Part shown: positions 51,106-59,056 of the stretch, in pieces
Layout of the letters: every line of letters begins with the position of its first letter
Numbering within the stretch: position 1 is the first letter of the stretch
Assembly (NCBI GenBank): GCA_963835775.1
Contig: CAWIHB010000025.1
Location: 310,001 to 374,000, forward strand
DNA: 64,000 nucleotides
Source of the DNA: Palsa-504 sp963835775
GTDB lineage: Bacteria > Actinomycetota > Actinomycetes > Streptosporangiales > Streptosporangiaceae
Direction of reading: 5' to 3'
The notes under the pieces: model-generated
The model's input: the letters and a program-made list of their open reading frames with translations, nothing else
Databases searched by the model: none
Told to the model about the DNA's origin: nothing
Made by a program: the position numbers and the translations under genes

Positions 51106-51906
51106 TCACCTGCACGGCAAGCCCCGCACCCGGCTGCGGATCACCAGCCTCACCACCGAAATCAGCTCGTACCGCCAGGCAAAGAAAGGACACACCGCCA
51201 ACGGTCCTTGACCCCGGGCCGGCACCTTGACTCCATGGCTTAAAGCTAAGGAGCGCTTGAGCGTGCCGACGTGATCGCTCCATGTCCTCTTCAGCTCCGA
51301 GATCTCTGCTGCACGCTCACGGGCATCCTGCTCCGCAGCCACCTGCCGGTCACGCTCATCCTCGACGCGTCCAATAGCGTCCCATGCCGCCTGCGCGGCA
51401 CGGTTCTGCTGAAAACCGCCAAGGATTCCCGCGACCTCACCCCGCAGAGCGGCTGTGCTTGCGGCACGCTCATCGGCGTCCCGTTCGTTACGCTCCCGGC
51501 GATCCCCGTCCAGTGCGCCCCGCAGGCCGACCCCCGCCCCACGGCCACGGGCGTCCCGCGCCACCGTGGCACGCTCCTGATGCAACCCGCTCAGCTTCTC
51601 CGAGACCTCGACCCGGAGGTTGGCTGTCCCCGCGGCGCGTCCAACAGCATCCTGCGCCGCGGTTTCCCGCCGCTCACGCTCGTCTCCGGCACGGCGCGAG
51701 GCCGCCAACTCGAGGTCGCCCACGAGTTCCTGATGCAACCCGCTCAGCTTCTCCGAGACCTCGACCCGGAGGTTGGCTGTCCCCGCGGCGCGTCCAAGAG
51801 CATCCAGCGCCGCGGTTTCCCGCCGCTCACGCTCGTCTCCGGCACGGCGCGAGGCCGCCAACTCGAGGCCGCCCACGAGAATCCGCATTTCATATGTAAG
51901 TGCCAT
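51106..51906 (-). CDS. GvpC-like coiled-coil repeat protein 2 with duplicated 51-residue units
   Basis: 266 residues from the ATG ending at 51906 (AGGGGGAG upstream). It starts ALTYEMRILVGGLELAASRR like its paralogue. Two nearly identical 51-residue units follow (ERRETAALDALGRAAGTANL then RVEVSEKLSGLHQE), then two diverged ones (DGDRRERNERDADERAASTA, RVEDERDRQVAAEQDARERA), ending EISELKRTWSDHVGTLKRSL. The helical Arg/Glu/Ala repeats closed by L-H-Q-E resemble GvpC repeats. The last ~45 residues (KVPARGQGPLAVCPFFAWRY on) look unlike the rest, and the native end may be near 51230. Its position upstream of gvpA supports a structural role. Confidence 0.72.
   Translation of the reverse strand: MALTYEMRILVGGLELAASRRAGDERERRETAALDALGRAAGTANLRVEVSEKLSGLHQELVGDLELAASRRAGDERERRETAAQDAVGRAAGTANLRVEVSEKLSGLHQERATVARDARGRGAGVGLRGALDGDRRERNERDADERAASTAALRGEVAGILGGFQQNRAAQAAWDAIGRVEDERDRQVAAEQDARERAAEISELKRTWSDHVGTLKRSLALSHGVKVPARGQGPLAVCPFFAWRYELISVVRLVIRSRVRGLPCR
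51575..51880 (-). repeat. 153-bp tandem duplication inside the GvpC-like gene
   Basis: The unit at 51575-51727 is repeated at 51728-51880 with only a handful of substitutions (e.g. CCAACAGCATCCTGCG versus CCAAGAGCATCCAGCG). The length is exactly 51 codons and keeps the frame. High identity at synonymous positions means a recent event. Confidence 0.9.
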
Positions 51907-52039
51907 TCGTCACTCCCCCTAGGACGATGCTGCTTTTTTCCCAGAATCCGGTCAATCACCTCGGGCCGCACCCAGAACCCTAATTACCTCCGCTGCGGCC
52001 TTGCGGTTATCCCCCGTCGGACACTGCTGTGCAGGTCGT

Positions 52040-53755
52040 TCAGTTAGCAGACCCGACTAGCAGGCCCGGTGCCAGCCTGCGCCCGACCCGCACCAGAGCC
52101 TCCGCCTCGGCTGAGCCAATCGGCCGCGACATCAGGTTTCCCTGGCCGAATGGGCAGCCAATCGAGATAAGCAGGTTCCGTTGCGCCTCACTCTCGATAC
52201 CCGTGGCTACAATCGTCATCTGGAGCGTCTTGGCGATCCGGATGACGACCTCGGCGAGGGTCCGCCGCTGCGCGGAGACCGCGATGCCGTCCACGAAGGT
52301 CTTCTCTATCTTGAGTACATCCATCGGCAGCTCCCGCAGGTAGTTCAGTGACAAGTGCTCAGTGCGGAAACCATTCATCGCGAGCCGGACGCCGATGCTT
52401 TTCAGTTCGTCCAGGTTAGCGCGGACCTGCTCTTCACGGTACATCAGGAGACTCTCCACAAACTCCAGCTGCAGTGCCGACGGCGGCAGCCCGGAGGAGG
52501 CCAGGACCCGGCGGACGCAGTCGACAAAGCCCGGGTCGCGGAACTGCCGAGCCGATACGTTGACGCCCACGTACAGCGGCGGCTGGTGCGGCAATTCCCG
52601 CTGCCAGCGTGCGGTATCAGCCGTGGCCCGTTCCAGCACCCATGCACCGATCGGGATGATTTGGCCGGTCTCCTCAGCCAAGGCCAGGAACTGGCCAGGG
52701 TAGATCACGCCCCACTCCTGGCTTTGCCACCGCACCAGGGCCTCGAATCCGACGATCTCGCCGCTGCTGAGAGCCACGATTGGCTGGTACTCAAGGGTGA
52801 ACGCCGAATTGGACACCGCATCGTCGAGCGCCGCCCGCAGGTCGCTTTGCCTGACCGCGGCGCTGGTGCCCCGCACCGGCTGGTAGCGGCGCCATTGCCG
52901 CTTCCCCGCGGCTTTTGCGCCGCCTAGGACCAAGTCAGCGCGGCTGATCACCTGGGACAGGCTGGCGCCGTCCTCCGTGGTGGCGACGCCGATGGAAACC
53001 GTCATGGTAACCGAGCCGACGGTGAGCGCGAAGGGCTCGGTGAAGGCCTGGACAATCGCCGCAGCCATGGCGTCCGCCCCGGCGCCATCGATGAGATCCT
53101 CCATGACCAGCGCAAACTCATCATTACCCGTCCGCGCCGCAATGCCGGCACCGCCCGTCACCGCCGTGAGCCGGCTTGCCGCTGCCACCAACAGCTCGTC
53201 GCCGACATCATATCCCAGGGTCTCGTTGACGATCCTGAAGTCATCCATATTGATGAAGAACACGGCCACGATCGTGCCCCTGATCCGGGCCTGGGCGGTG
53301 GCCTGCTCAGCACGTTCCCGGAAGAGATACCGGTTGGGCAGCCCCGTCAGTGGGTCGTGGAAGATCTGGTATTTCAGCTCATGTTCGAGCTCACGCTGTG
53401 CGGTCACGTTTCGCAAAGTGAGCACCATGCCGCCGACAGCGGGGTTGTCACGCAGGTCGCTGCACCTGACCTGGATATCCAGGTAGGTATCGTCGCGGCA
53501 GGCGATCCGCCAGTCTTTTTCGGCGTCATCGCCTGCATCGCCCCGCCTCCTGGCCAGAACGCTGGCGATGTCACCCCACTCGTCCGGCGGGATGAGGTCC
53601 GGCAGGAGGGATCCCTCTACCGCGACGTCGCCGAATATGGTGCCGGCGGACGGGGTGGCGTACCGGATCCTGTTGTCGTCGTCGACAATCAGGATGGCAT
53701 CAGAGCTGTCGTGCACCAGTGCCTGGAAGCACGCCTCATTATTCCTGTATTGCAC
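52040..53755 (-). CDS. PAS-GGDEF-EAL protein with degenerate active sites
   Basis: 571 residues if started at the GTG ending at 53755, which has GGGGGGAGGA four bases upstream; ATG starts exist further up (53809, 53896). A PAS domain (~10-120, VHDSSDAILIVDDDNRIRYA) is followed by GGDEF (~130-290), where the signature reads RTGNDEFALV (Gly to Asn), with no RxxD inhibitory site. In the EAL domain (~305-560) GFEALVRW is kept but the metal-binding DDFGTG motif is NGFRTE, and the EGVET-type Glu is lost (ATGIESEAQ). Phosphodiesterase activity is therefore unlikely and cyclase activity doubtful; a c-di-GMP-binding sensor is more plausible. It lies directly upstream of the gvp genes on the same strand. 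Confidence 0.92.
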   Translation of the reverse strand: MQYRNNEACFQALVHDSSDAILIVDDDNRIRYATPSAGTIFGDVAVEGSLLPDLIPPDEWGDIASVLARRRGDAGDDAEKDWRIACRDDTYLDIQVRCSDLRDNPAVGGMVLTLRNVTAQRELEHELKYQIFHDPLTGLPNRYLFRERAEQATAQARIRGTIVAVFFINMDDFRIVNETLGYDVGDELLVAAASRLTAVTGGAGIAARTGNDEFALVMEDLIDGAGADAMAAAIVQAFTEPFALTVGSVTMTVSIGVATTEDGASLSQVISRADLVLGGAKAAGKRQWRRYQPVRGTSAAVRQSDLRAALDDAVSNSAFTLEYQPIVALSSGEIVGFEALVRWQSQEWGVIYPGQFLALAEETGQIIPIGAWVLERATADTARWQRELPHQPPLYVGVNVSARQFRDPGFVDCVRRVLASSGLPPSALQLEFVESLLMYREEQVRANLDELKSIGVRLAMNGFRTEHLSLNYLRELPMDVLKIEKTFVDGIAVSAQRRTLAEVVIRIAKTLQMTIVATGIESEAQRNLLISIGCPFGQGNLMSRPIGSAEAEALVRVGRRLAPGLLVGSAN

Positions 53756-54336
53756 CGCATCCTCCCCCCGCGTCGTGCCCGGCAGATGATCCTCCCAGGC
53801 GGCGTCCATGCCTGTTTGGCTCGAATACCAGCGCATCCGGCTCACAGTCATCCAGATGTGAGCTATCTGCCACTGTACATTACAATCTGTCATCACACGA
53901 CTTCAATCTGCCGGCCTATCTTTCAGCTGGTCGCTGGAGGCTGAGAGGGCTAGCCGGGAGCCGCTCCGTCTCCGCGGCCATGAGAAAGTGCCAGGCTGTC
54001 CGAATCCCAAGCGCACCGCACCGACCGCGAGCCAGCTTTCTGCGACGCTCGCATCCGGCTTCGCCGCCTGGCGCGGGCCGGTGGTGACCCCGACAAGACG
54101 AAGACGGTGTTATCGCGTTCCGCAGGAGCTGCTATGGTAGCGATAGGTAATCAGCATATTACGGTAAGTAGGACGTAGGGGCGGGCGTGCGTCCGGTCGA
54201 TACCCTGGCCAGGTCCGGCTAGCGGGGCGATAGGGCCGGAGTCCCCGGCCCGGGCGCCCAGCCGGGGCGGCTTCTCGCAGGTTGAACATTGTGGTCGTGA
54301 GGTCGAGGAGTAACGAAAAGGGAATCGGGAAATGTC
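53756..54336. other. Divergent regulatory gap between the PAS-GGDEF-EAL and second CDC48-type genes
   Basis: No gene is supported. The AT-richer stretches 53875-53935 and 54125-54180 (GGTAGCGATAGGTAATCAGC, ATTACGGTAAGTAGG) are likely promoter regions for the two divergent genes. The stretch between is GC-rich without clear repeats. Confidence 0.5.
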
Positions 54337-56520
54337 ATGCCCGTCAAGGAAGTGCCCGTGGCCGTTACCAGCGCCCCCGGCAACACGCAGGCCCTCTTGC
54401 GCGTCGCGCGGGCCGCGCCGAAGGATGTCGGGCGTGGGCTCGCCCGGCTGAACCGCGCGGATATGGAGCGCCTCGGGGTGACTGTCGGCGACCTGGTGAC
54501 CGTTACCTGCCGCGAGCGTGCCACCGTCCTGAAGGTCATGTCCGTAGTTGCCGCCGAACGCGGCCAGCAGCAGATCCAGATGGACGGCGTCGCCCGCGAG
54601 AACGCCGGCGCCCGCCTCGATGACCGGGTCGCGGTGGAACTCGCCGAGGTGGCGGACGCCCAGGCAGTCACGTTGACGACGATCGGCGCGGCGCTCCCGC
54701 CGCACGCCCGCGACGGCGGTCATGTCGGGCCGCTCATCGTCGGTCTCCCGGTCGGGGTCGGCGAGCGCGTGAGCGTAAGTATGTTCGGCTCCCGGGGACA
54801 GAACTACAGCGTCGCCACCACCGATCCCGTCGGCTTCGTGGTGATCACCCGGGCGACCCGCATCCAGATCAAGACCGCGCGCGGCCGGGCCGCCAGTGGC
54901 CCCGGCGCGACAAAGGTGGCGTATCAGGACATCGGCGGTCTTGGCCAAACGGTGGCCCGGATCCGCGAGATGATCGAGATGCCCATGCGCTACCCCGAGG
55001 TCTTCGAGCGGCTCGGCGTCGACGCGCCTCGCGGCGTGCTGCTCTACGGCGCCCCCGGATGCGGCAAGACCATGCTGGCCAGGGCCATCGCCGATGAGAC
55101 CCAAGCGCACTTCATCACCATCAGCGGCCCCGAGATCATCCACAAGTTTTACGGAGACAGCGAGGCCCATCTACGAGCCATCTTTGCGGAAGCCCAGGCG
55201 AAGACCCCCTGCATCATCTTCCTCGACGAGATCGACGCGATCGCCCCCAATCGTGCCGACGTCAAAGGCGAGGTCGAGAAACGGGTCGTCGCCCAGCTGC
55301 TCGCACTGATGGACGGCCTCAAGTCCCGCGGCCAGGTCATCATCATCGGCGCCACCAACGTCCCCGACAACCTCGACCCCGCGCTGCGCCGCCCTGGCCG
55401 CTTCGACCGGGAAATCGAGATCGGCATCCCCGACCGCAAGGGCCGCGCCGAGATCCTGGAGATCCACACCCGCGACATGCCCCTCGCCGCCGACGTGGAC
55501 CAGGCCCACCTCGCCGACGTCACCCACGGCTTCAGCGGCGCCGACCTCCGAACCCTCGCCCGCGAGGCCGGCATGGCCGCGCTGCGCCGTCTCATGCCCA
55601 GCACCGACGACACTGATTCCGCTGCCTCCCCGATCGACCTGACGGCTCTCGAAGTCACCATGGAGGACTTCCTAAGCGCCCTGCACGACATCGAGCCCTC
55701 GGCCATGCGGCAGGTGTTTACCGAACTCCCCGACGTCACCTGGGACCAGGTCGGCGGCATGGAGGAAGCGAAAGCAGCGCTTCGCGAAGCGGTCGAATGG
55801 CCGCTGCGCTACCCCGAGCTAATGGCCGCCGCCAGCACCCGCCCCGCAAAGGGCATCTTGCTGTCCGGGGCGCCCGGGGGCGGCAAGACCCTCCTGGCGA
55901 GAGCGGCCGCGCACGAGACCGGGGTGAACTTCATCTCCATCAAAGGCCCCGAACTGCTGTCCAAATGGGTCGGCGAGTCGGAGAAGGGGGTCCGGGAGAT
56001 CTACAAGAAAGCCCGCCAGGCAGCCCCTTGCATCGTGTTCCTCGACGAGATAGACGCCCTCGCTCCGCGCCGCGGCGACGGAACCGGCAACGGCGTCGCC
56101 GAACGCGTCGTCAGCCAGCTCCTCACCGAAATCGACGGCATCGAGGAAACCCGCGGGGTGGTCACGCTGGCGACGACAAACCGCCCCGACATGCTCGACC
56201 CCGCCCTCATGCGCCCGGGCCGCTTCGACATCCACATCCACGTAGCCCCCCCCGATGCCGCCGCCCGTCGGGAGATCCTCGCCATCCACACCCGCAACCA
56301 GCCACTCGCCGCGGACGTCGACCTCGACGCACTCAGCGTGGAGACCGAAAGGTGTTCCGGTGCCGACCTGGCTGACATCTGCCGCGTAGCCGGCATGGCC
56401 GCCGTCCGCCGCCTCATCAGGCAAAGTCCCGACGGCAACCATGACCTGTCCAAGCTCGCCATCACTCAGGAAGACCTGTATACCGCCCTCGGCCGCAGCA
56501 CCGCAGGCACCCCCTCCTAG
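54337..56520 (+). CDS. Second CDC48/VAT-type double AAA+ ATPase
   Basis: 727 residues. It has the same architecture as the gvp-operon ATPase: N-domain RVARAAPKDVGRGLARLNRA and TVGDLVTVTCRERATVLKVM; D1 YGAPGCGKTMLARAIADE (~237) with IIFLDEIDAIAPNR; D2 SGAPGGGKTLLARAAAHE (~510) with CIVFLDEIDALAPRR and RPGRFDIHIHV. All catalytic motifs are intact. The two paralogues are similar along their full length, evidently from a duplication. This copy stands alone on the plus strand between two GGDEF genes and may be expressed separately. The ATG at 54337 has GGGAA six bases upstream. Confidence 0.95.
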   Translation: MPVKEVPVAVTSAPGNTQALLRVARAAPKDVGRGLARLNRADMERLGVTVGDLVTVTCRERATVLKVMSVVAAERGQQQIQMDGVARENAGARLDDRVAVELAEVADAQAVTLTTIGAALPPHARDGGHVGPLIVGLPVGVGERVSVSMFGSRGQNYSVATTDPVGFVVITRATRIQIKTARGRAASGPGATKVAYQDIGGLGQTVARIREMIEMPMRYPEVFERLGVDAPRGVLLYGAPGCGKTMLARAIADETQAHFITISGPEIIHKFYGDSEAHLRAIFAEAQAKTPCIIFLDEIDAIAPNRADVKGEVEKRVVAQLLALMDGLKSRGQVIIIGATNVPDNLDPALRRPGRFDREIEIGIPDRKGRAEILEIHTRDMPLAADVDQAHLADVTHGFSGADLRTLAREAGMAALRRLMPSTDDTDSAASPIDLTALEVTMEDFLSALHDIEPSAMRQVFTELPDVTWDQVGGMEEAKAALREAVEWPLRYPELMAAASTRPAKGILLSGAPGGGKTLLARAAAHETGVNFISIKGPELLSKWVGESEKGVREIYKKARQAAPCIVFLDEIDALAPRRGDGTGNGVAERVVSQLLTEIDGIEETRGVVTLATTNRPDMLDPALMRPGRFDIHIHVAPPDAAARREILAIHTRNQPLAADVDLDALSVETERCSGADLADICRVAGMAAVRRLIRQSPDGNHDLSKLAITQEDLYTALGRSTAGTPS

Positions 56521-56537
56521 GGCAGCTGCGGTCTGGG

Positions 56538-58352
56538 TCAGCGCAGCCCATCGAGGAGCTCCTGGCGTCCGAGGTCGAGCAGGAGCGCTGCGCCGGCATC
56601 GACGGCCTCGACCACAGGCCGGAGGGCCTCGAGCCCGGCGATCAGGGCCTGCGGCGGCACACCGCGATAGACGAGCAGGTTTTGCAGCCAGTTGAGGAAG
56701 TCGCCGAAGATCGCCTGGTCGGCAGCGAGCAGCGCCGCGGCCAGGAATTGGACGATGAACACGAGATCCTCCCGCGTGCGGGCCAGCTGGCGTTCGTCGT
56801 AATCGGCCATCGGCAGGAAGCGGGCGGCGAGGCTGTCGAGCGCGGCACCGCCCAGCGCATCGGCCTGTGCGGTGAGACGAAGTGCTACCGGGTCGACGAG
56901 CGTCGGCTCGCGGCTGACCGAAGGTGGCTCTGACTTCCAGCCCAAGAGGATCGCCGTGGCGTCGGCCGCCGTGAGCGCCCATGCGTCGGCGCCGAGGCGC
57001 TCGGCTCGGCTGGGGCCGTTGCCGAATGCCGGGCCACCCGCGATGACGGGAATCCCCTGGCGGTGCGCGGCGTCGATGAGGCGCACCGTGCCCGGGAAGA
57101 AGATGGGAACGCTGCACGAGATCGCCAGTGAGCCGGCGCCCGAGCGGAGGAGAAACTCCGCCACCACGTCGCCGGGCGTCGAGGCGCCGAGCACCGAGAC
57201 GCCTATGCCATACTCGCGCAGCAACTCGCCGAACATCTGCGCGGCCAGCGAATGGAAGTCACCCTCCGCGCATGCGACCACGGCGAGGCTAGCGCCTGGC
57301 TGGCTCGTCTCGCCCATGAGCGTGTCCAGCGCAGCCCCCGTTACCCCGGAGGCGAGGTGCTCGTCGGCCGGGGTGAGCTCGTTGCAGTACCAGCGGTGGC
57401 CGACTTCTTGCTGAGCTGCGGCAAGGAGGTCCACGACAATCTGCTCCCGGGATACACGCTTGTCAAGCAAGTCAAGCGTGAGCCGGACCGCCGACCGCCG
57501 GTTGCCGAGGACGGCATCGCGGAGGTAGGTCTGGACGTAGGCGCGCGGCGGCAGATAACTGGCAGGCCGGCGGGCAGTGGCCCAGGTCCACCGGTCGCGG
57601 CCGGCCTCCTTGGCCTGGTAGAGGGCCTGATCGGCCAGTCTCAGCGTCTCGTCCGGATCGCCCACCGATGCGGCGATGCCCGCCGAAAAAGTGACCGGAA
57701 ACGGCCGTTCGGTCAGCCATTCGGCGCGCAGCCGCTGGAGAACGACGTCCGCGCCCTCCGGGGGGGCGAGGACGACGAGGAATTCCTCACCGCCGAATCT
57801 CCCGACGGTGTCGCGACCTCTGACGGCGGCGCGCAGCACGCAGCCGAACATGCGCAGCACCTCATCGCCGGCCGCATGCCCGAAATTGTCGTTGACCTGC
57901 TTGAAGTGGTCGAGGTCCAGCATGATCACGGTGTCGTCGGCCGAGAGCCTGCCGAGGGCACGATCGAGCATGCGGCGGTTGGGGAGGCCAGTCAGCAAGT
58001 CGGTCGATGCGGACTCGGCTAGCCGCTCGTTTCGCCCGCTGAGCTCCAGTACATGCCGGGCGTCGAGCAGGAAGGGCGTCAGGTGCCGTTCAAGGAGTGC
58101 ACGCGCTGCGCTGCCGGGCGGGGCAGCGGGCAGCAGCGGCTCACCGTCGCCGAACGAGACGTCGACCGGGAGCACGCCCGGGTCGCCCGTTTCGGCCGGG
58201 ACCAGCCGGCCGCCGAGGTCGCGGACCAGATGCTCGGCGATGCGCCGGGCGTCGCCGCCGGTGCGCAGCCGGAGCAGGGAACGCGTCGCCTCGTACACAG
58301 CGTCCGGCACTTGGTGGTACGGCTCCGCCGGCGTTTCCGTATCCTGGCTCAT
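56538..58352 (-). CDS. Diguanylate cyclase with a CarH-like cobalamin-binding (light-sensor) module
   Basis: 604 residues from the ATG ending at 58352 (GGGGG upstream). After a ~100-residue start, the GGDEF domain (~115-270) has TDLLTGLPNRRMLDRAL, VIMLDLDHFKQVNDNFGHAA and the active signature RFGGEEFLVV (~185), with the RxxD inhibitory site (RGRD) five residues before it. Next is a helical cap with HRWYCNELTPADEHLASGV: W-x9-EH at ~321-332 is the signature of CarH-type adenosylcobalamin photosensors. Then a B12-binding Rossmann fold follows: EGDFHSLAAQMFGELLREYG (cobalt-ligand His ~367), GVSVLGASTPGDVVAEFLL, GIPVIAGGPAFGNG. The last ~130 residues are a separate helical domain. It probably makes c-di-GMP under B12 or light control. 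Confidence 0.92.
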   Translation of the reverse strand: MSQDTETPAEPYHQVPDAVYEATRSLLRLRTGGDARRIAEHLVRDLGGRLVPAETGDPGVLPVDVSFGDGEPLLPAAPPGSAARALLERHLTPFLLDARHVLELSGRNERLAESASTDLLTGLPNRRMLDRALGRLSADDTVIMLDLDHFKQVNDNFGHAAGDEVLRMFGCVLRAAVRGRDTVGRFGGEEFLVVLAPPEGADVVLQRLRAEWLTERPFPVTFSAGIAASVGDPDETLRLADQALYQAKEAGRDRWTWATARRPASYLPPRAYVQTYLRDAVLGNRRSAVRLTLDLLDKRVSREQIVVDLLAAAQQEVGHRWYCNELTPADEHLASGVTGAALDTLMGETSQPGASLAVVACAEGDFHSLAAQMFGELLREYGIGVSVLGASTPGDVVAEFLLRSGAGSLAISCSVPIFFPGTVRLIDAAHRQGIPVIAGGPAFGNGPSRAERLGADAWALTAADATAILLGWKSEPPSVSREPTLVDPVALRLTAQADALGGAALDSLAARFLPMADYDERQLARTREDLVFIVQFLAAALLAADQAIFGDFLNWLQNLLVYRGVPPQALIAGLEALRPVVEAVDAGAALLLDLGRQELLDGLR

Positions 58353-58684
58353 TCGTGGCCCCCATCCGGTGCCCCAGCGCAGCACGGCGCGGAGGTAACG
58401 AGTTCCCCCGAGCCCAGTCAGCTATCTGGAAGCAGCACATAACGGCGGACTCCCGTGCCGCGATAGTTGCCTATCATAGTAGGGTGGCTAAACATTGGCG
58501 CCGACCACCTCCATAGATGACAGCCGGCCATATCAGATATGTAAAGAATCCTGAAATAAAATAATAGGCAGTGTCCATCTGACGCTTATCCAGCGAACTG
58601 GCACATCGTGGACATCGGAAACCAGGGCGTACATCGGGCGATCGCTTCACGACCGGACCAGCGGGCAATGGGCCTGAACTGCTG
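58353..58684. other. 332-bp gap upstream of the B12-GGDEF gene
   Basis: No gene supported. GATAGTTGCCTATC (58463-58476) is an inverted repeat with 5-bp arms, followed by CCTATCATAGTAGG; they lie ~110 bp before the start of the B12-GGDEF gene and may be a regulator site. An AT-rich stretch at 58548-58567 (CCTGAAATAAAATAATAGG) is the least GC-rich part of the neighbourhood. Confidence 0.45.
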
Positions 58685-59050
58685 TTATTCCCGGCTAGTG
58701 ATGCGAAGGTAATAGCCCTCGGGGTCGAGGATGCGGAAGTCGGTCAGTCCCCATGGCCTAGACTGCAGATCTTCCACCAGGGGCCATCCCTGCGCCACGA
58801 CCCGGTTCCGTTCAGCGGTAACGTCGTCGACCTCCAGCACAAGTTCCGTGCCGATCGGCGGTCGGCGGTCCGGAGCAGCATGGGGAACATCCCGCTGGCC
58901 GGCCCCAATACGTACGCGGCCACGCTCCAGTGCGACATATAGCTCGGGGGCCTGGCGCTGATCCTTGGTGATGCTGAACCCTAGGATCCGGGTGTAAAAG
59001 TCAACGACAGCATCCAGATCTCGCGGGAAAATCTCGGTTCGGCGGCTCAC
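58685..59050 (-). CDS. VOC (glyoxalase/bleomycin-resistance fold) protein
   Basis: 121 residues from the GTG ending at 59050. Two beta-alpha-beta-beta-beta halves are visible: IFPRDLDAVVDFYTRILGFS followed by ELYVALERGRVRIGAG, and ELVLEVDDVTAERNRVVAQG followed by LTDFRILDPEGYYLRITSRE with the usual terminal Glu metal ligand (DPEGYYLRI). Substrate unknown. It starts six bases after the stop of the RodZ-like gene and is probably co-transcribed with it. Confidence 0.85.
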   Translation of the reverse strand: MSRRTEIFPRDLDAVVDFYTRILGFSITKDQRQAPELYVALERGRVRIGAGQRDVPHAAPDRRPPIGTELVLEVDDVTAERNRVVAQGWPLVEDLQSRPWGLTDFRILDPEGYYLRITSRE

Positions 59051-59056
59051 CGCGGG

